From Osmia lignaria lignaria (taxonomy: Eukaryota; Arthropoda; Insecta; Hymenoptera; Megachilidae), in contig NC_135037.1 of assembly GCF_051020975.1 (NCBI RefSeq), forward strand, positions 6,510,001 to 6,574,000: DNA of 64,000 bases, in the 5' to 3' direction. The notes beneath the pieces are model-generated. The model did not search any database. It was given only the letters and a program-made list of their open reading frames with translations, and had not been told where the DNA came from. Below, one piece after another: positions 60,831 to 64,000 of the stretch (its first letter is position 1; the number at the start of each line of letters is the position of its first letter). A program made the translations under genes and the position numbers.

Positions 60831-62645
60831 CTAATTGACAAATTAGTCTTAATGAATCGTTCTATGGTTGCAATTAAAACGGAGTCACGCCACGTTAGTG
60901 CTTTTCCACGTTTTTCACCCAGTTTCAAGAGTTTCTCGTTTTGCAAGGAAAAACGGCGTAGTTGAATCGCGGAACGAAGGAAAATATCGTATTTCGAACA
61001 AGGTCGAAGGAATTTTCGGTGACCCGAATTGCCGTGACGCTCGTTACCAGCGAATTAAGGGTAATTTTCGGGGGCTACTTTCGAGGTGCCGCCTATTGGA
61101 AAATTGTTCGCACGGAACACCAGTGGAAATGGGGACGAAATTCTTTTTCCATGATATAGCGTTTCATTTCAACCATTCGTTTTCTCAGTTTTCTGAAAAA
61201 GATGAAAGGGTAAGGCGAAAGGGTAGGAATAAACAACGCGGTCATTTGTACGAGCAAGGTGGAAATAAAATTACTTCCCTTCGGGGGATAATGTTTCTTC
61301 ATTAGAATGATAAAAATACTGAAAGCGGCAGCAAGCATGAACCCAGGTTATTTCATCCGGGACGAACAAATTCGATATACTTCGTACACGTGGGGTAACT
61401 AACGGATTCCGTTTCGATTGCATGAAATTACCCACATATCACGAGACGCGTGTATATATTCAGAAATAACAGAGTGGTGTGAAATAACATAGCAACGTGT
61501 AACAAACGATCCCCGGTCTACGTAGAGCATGCCGATAATTGAATATTGATCGGCATTACTGATGCTATTGCTTCTAAAGATCACGTATCGCATGCAAAAT
61601 TGATGACATTACATGAACCTTCTTTTATAATTAAAATTATGAAGTAGACTTTGTGTTAACAAAGAAATCATAAAAATCTCAAATACTTTGCGTTTTACTT
61701 CAATTTACTTAATCTGAATAACCCTTTAATTTTACACATGTGAAATTTTCAAGCAGAATTTTTGTTTTAAATTTTAAATAGCTTAATTTTATAGAAATGT
61801 TAATGTACAAACTCTCGTTAGGTTTTTCTCGTTATGCTTTTATAATAACTCCAAATTGTATACTAAAAACATACATAAATATTTTCATAATCATATTCAA
61901 AATAAAAAACAATTATTATTGAGTATAATGAATGAGTACTTACAAAAGCACAAACGTACCAAGCAGGGAACAGGAAATAAACAAAGAGGTATAAAATATG
62001 GAACGCTATTCACTCGTTTGTTATTTAATATTCATTTAACAGACATAAACTCGTGGAATAATTTTAAAGCGCAATGAAACATAATTTGAAGTCGTAATGT
62101 TCCTGCTGGAAAGAACCTACTAAAACAGAATGATCGTCTATTTCCATGCACTCTATTCTTGATGAAAGTTCATTATCGTGTTTTTGTTTTTTGTTTTTTT
62201 TTTTTTCAACATGGAAAACAACATTTTCGGGTAGAAACAGGGCGAGATCGATGAATCGAGGTCGGACAGAAAGCGTGAAAACGAAGATTTACGATTTTAT
62301 TTTTACACCGAAAAACGAAAGAGGCGGGACAGGAGACTTTGCGAATCGACGGTTCGAGTTTTCAGCTAACTGAACATGAAAGCTCCTTTCCGTATTCTCC
62401 GCCCCCGTAAACCCGTTTTCTGGTTTCTTCGCAGGCGTCTTTGCGATTCCGTCAACAAAGTTCAACTTCCAAGAGCTTTCCTTCCTCGCGACCAGAATTT
62501 TCACCTCGATCCTCTCCTCGTTCAAGCTTTACTTCCCTTTTCGACGCGATTAAAAACACGCTTTTTCATGGAAAATAAGGAAACTCGTTTACATTAAATA
62601 ATAATCTTATTAATACAACAAATCTCTTTTAGAATTTAATATATA
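60831..62645. other. No gene seen
   Basis: A frame at 60868-61305 (145 codons, plus) is the longest here but is overlapped by others and lacks recognisable motifs. A TTTCTTCGCAG acceptor-like word ends at 62436 without a donor. Confidence 0.5.
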
Positions 62646-62790
62646 CAATATTGTTCAAAATTTTAGAAGCAGTTTATTATATACTAGGAGTAGTATAGCA
62701 TACTATGTAAAATTTTGATTATAATAAAAAACCTGTAATTTATTTTTAAAAAGTACTGTTTAAGTGCTTCCAAACTTTTGAACGGTACTG
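62646..62790. mobile_element. Tc1-type miniature element
   Basis: The right end in reverse complement reads CAGTACCGTTCAAAAGTTTG, a typical Tc1-like terminus. The left end CAATATTGTTCAAAATTTTA pairs with it with several transitions. TA lies outside both ends. The 145-base body is AT-rich with no open frame, so it is a short internal-deletion derivative. It is not obviously derived from the transposase remnant near 16700, whose termini are lost. Confidence 0.7.
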
Positions 62791-62792
62791 TA

Positions 62793-64000
62793 CATAACAT
62801 AACAATCATTAAAATTTTATTAATTAACTACAAAGAGACGATAAAACAGCTGATGCATAAAATTTCTACTAATATAACCAAAACGAGCAATAAAATCAAA
62901 GAAGCAGTAAAACAGCCCATTAAACCGAACAATTCACGAAATTCTTGCTACCGTTTCCGTTTCCGTCTCGTGTCGTAGGAAATGGCCGCATCTGCGGTCG
63001 CCACGCATTCGTGGTAATTAAATATCGGTCTTGATGGCGGTGTCGTCAGTGTGCGTTGCTCGTTACCCGTTACTGTTTGCCGGCAAATCCCGGTTGGCGA
63101 TGACCTTTTGTTCCATTCGTCCATTGCACAGCGTGCACCGATTTACGTTCGAATCGACGACGATGCTCGATCGACGAACAAGGTTTCCCTCGAGTCGATC
63201 CCCGGGGAACAGCATTGTTCTTTCTGCATCCTGGTTAGATTTTCTTCCACGCAATCGCGGATTTCCGGATTACGTCGACATTTTGTTCGAACTCGAGATT
63301 GAACGAGGCTGATTCGAATCCTCAGATTTGTTTCGTTCGTTTTATTTTCTCGACAGACCATTGCATCGATGATTTCGTTTCGATGACAATTAATAAAAGA
63401 TGGTTTTTTTAAACAATTAAAATAATCAACGAGGAATTTTTTAATACGAATTTTCTTCGATCTTCTTCGCTAATTAAATGCCTTTAAAAGGGGAAAAATC
63501 GTATGGAATGTCTCTTCTGATTTGCCGTCTTCCGGTCGGACGATTCTTGGATTCACGATCTAGGTAATTACGATCGGAAACGTAGGAACCGCGTAAATTG
63601 GCCGGAATCGAATTGGATCCAAAGGAACGTGTAACGTCAACTCCTTTCCGTCGCGTTGCTCTCTTGAGATCGATCGTGTCGAGAAACGGAAGCGAGCTTG
63701 TAACCCTGGGGAAGAAGTAGAAGAGGAATCGATCCATGCGTCGACGCTGTTGATTCACGTTTCTACGTTCACGTTTCAGGAATGTGGGCCACGCTTCTCG
63801 TTCCCTGTCGATTTGATTGTTCATTCTGCTGGGAATTCCGCGTCCTGCCTTTCGTTCGCGAATCAATTGATTCGTAATTGTTCGACTACGTCTGTTCCGA
63901 CCACTTTCGCAATTTCCTCGGCCCTTTCTTCGACACCCTTTGATCGCGCTTCCATTCGTGCTAACAGCAAAGAGTATGAAAAAGTTGAAATTCTTTGCGA
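62793..64000. other. No gene seen; GC-rich right edge
   Basis: From about 62940 the DNA becomes CpG-rich. Overlapping frames at 63031-63361 (both strands) and 63474-63866 (minus) match nothing I know. The right edge may approach a gene or promoter outside the window. Confidence 0.4.

Noticed and set aside
62410..62460. Acceptor-like TTTCTTCGCAG at about 62436
   Set aside because: No donor partner and no plausible frame downstream.
63300..63330. Possible tRNA B-box (GATTCGAATCC)
   Set aside because: No cloverleaf can be built around it and no A-box lies at the right distance.
63474..63866. Minus-strand frame of 130 codons at the right edge
   Set aside because: Arg-rich translation typical of CpG-rich DNA read in a non-coding frame. 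No motif recognised.
1..64000. CRISPR array, operon, prophage or bacterial insertion
   Set aside because: No spaced short direct repeats, no ribosome binding sites, no long adjacent open frames. Composition and splice signals indicate an insect nuclear genome.
1..64000. Known conserved insect microRNAs
   Set aside because: Reading for familiar mature sequences (let-7, miR-1, bantam, miR-8, miR-9, miR-184, miR-276 and others) found none. This was by eye, so a diverged one could be missed.

Overview
The window looks like non-coding or intronic DNA from an insect nuclear genome. A hymenopteran, probably bee-like, is my best guess. The reasons are AT-rich stretches alternating with islands that are GC-rich and not CpG-depleted, good insect-style splice signals, many short TTAA-flanked and TA-flanked inverted-repeat elements, and no operons, ribosome binding sites or long open frames. 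The organism assignment is inference. No complete protein-coding gene is visible. The longest open frames (about 155 codons) lie in GC-rich or pyrimidine-rich DNA, usually with other frames open too, and match no family I recognise.

Gene-like content is sparse. The best item is a 106-base internal exon on the plus strand (53305-53410) with branch-point-like sequence, pyrimidine tract, CAG acceptor, one open frame and a CAG|GTAAGT donor. On the minus strand a pyrimidine tract ends in CAG|GTAAGC (29102/29103), which is the layout of a recursive-splicing ratchet point. It is followed 67 bases later by a second strong donor. Together they suggest very long introns on both strands. A GC-rich stretch at 300-850 resembles a minus-strand promoter and 5' leader of a gene leaving the left edge. 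Weaker candidates are a secretory-leader-like frame (30491-30757, minus), a cysteine-containing frame (43427-43696, minus) and a pair of minus-strand splice signals at 51308-51429.

Mobile DNA forms the clearest layer. TTAA-bounded miniature elements, piggyBac-like by target and ends, lie at about 13575, 15893, 27918, 28106, 30035, 32584, 36861, 52833, 55514, 58930 and 59831. TA-bounded Tc1/mariner/pogo-type elements lie at 18148, 25978, 55192 and 62646. A dead Tc1-like transposase lies at about 16535-16850, and a possible hAT-like element at 2486-2776. An AT-rich family of about 290 bases is present as two inverted copies 7 kb apart (41660 and 48765).

A third layer is old local tandem duplications with periods of about 60-240 bases (9806, 10870, 20105, 26182, 33181, 42742, 46762, 56929), spread along the whole window. 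The remaining DNA holds scattered palindromes, hairpins and homeodomain/POU-type motif clusters that could be enhancers, but nothing that can be named as a gene.
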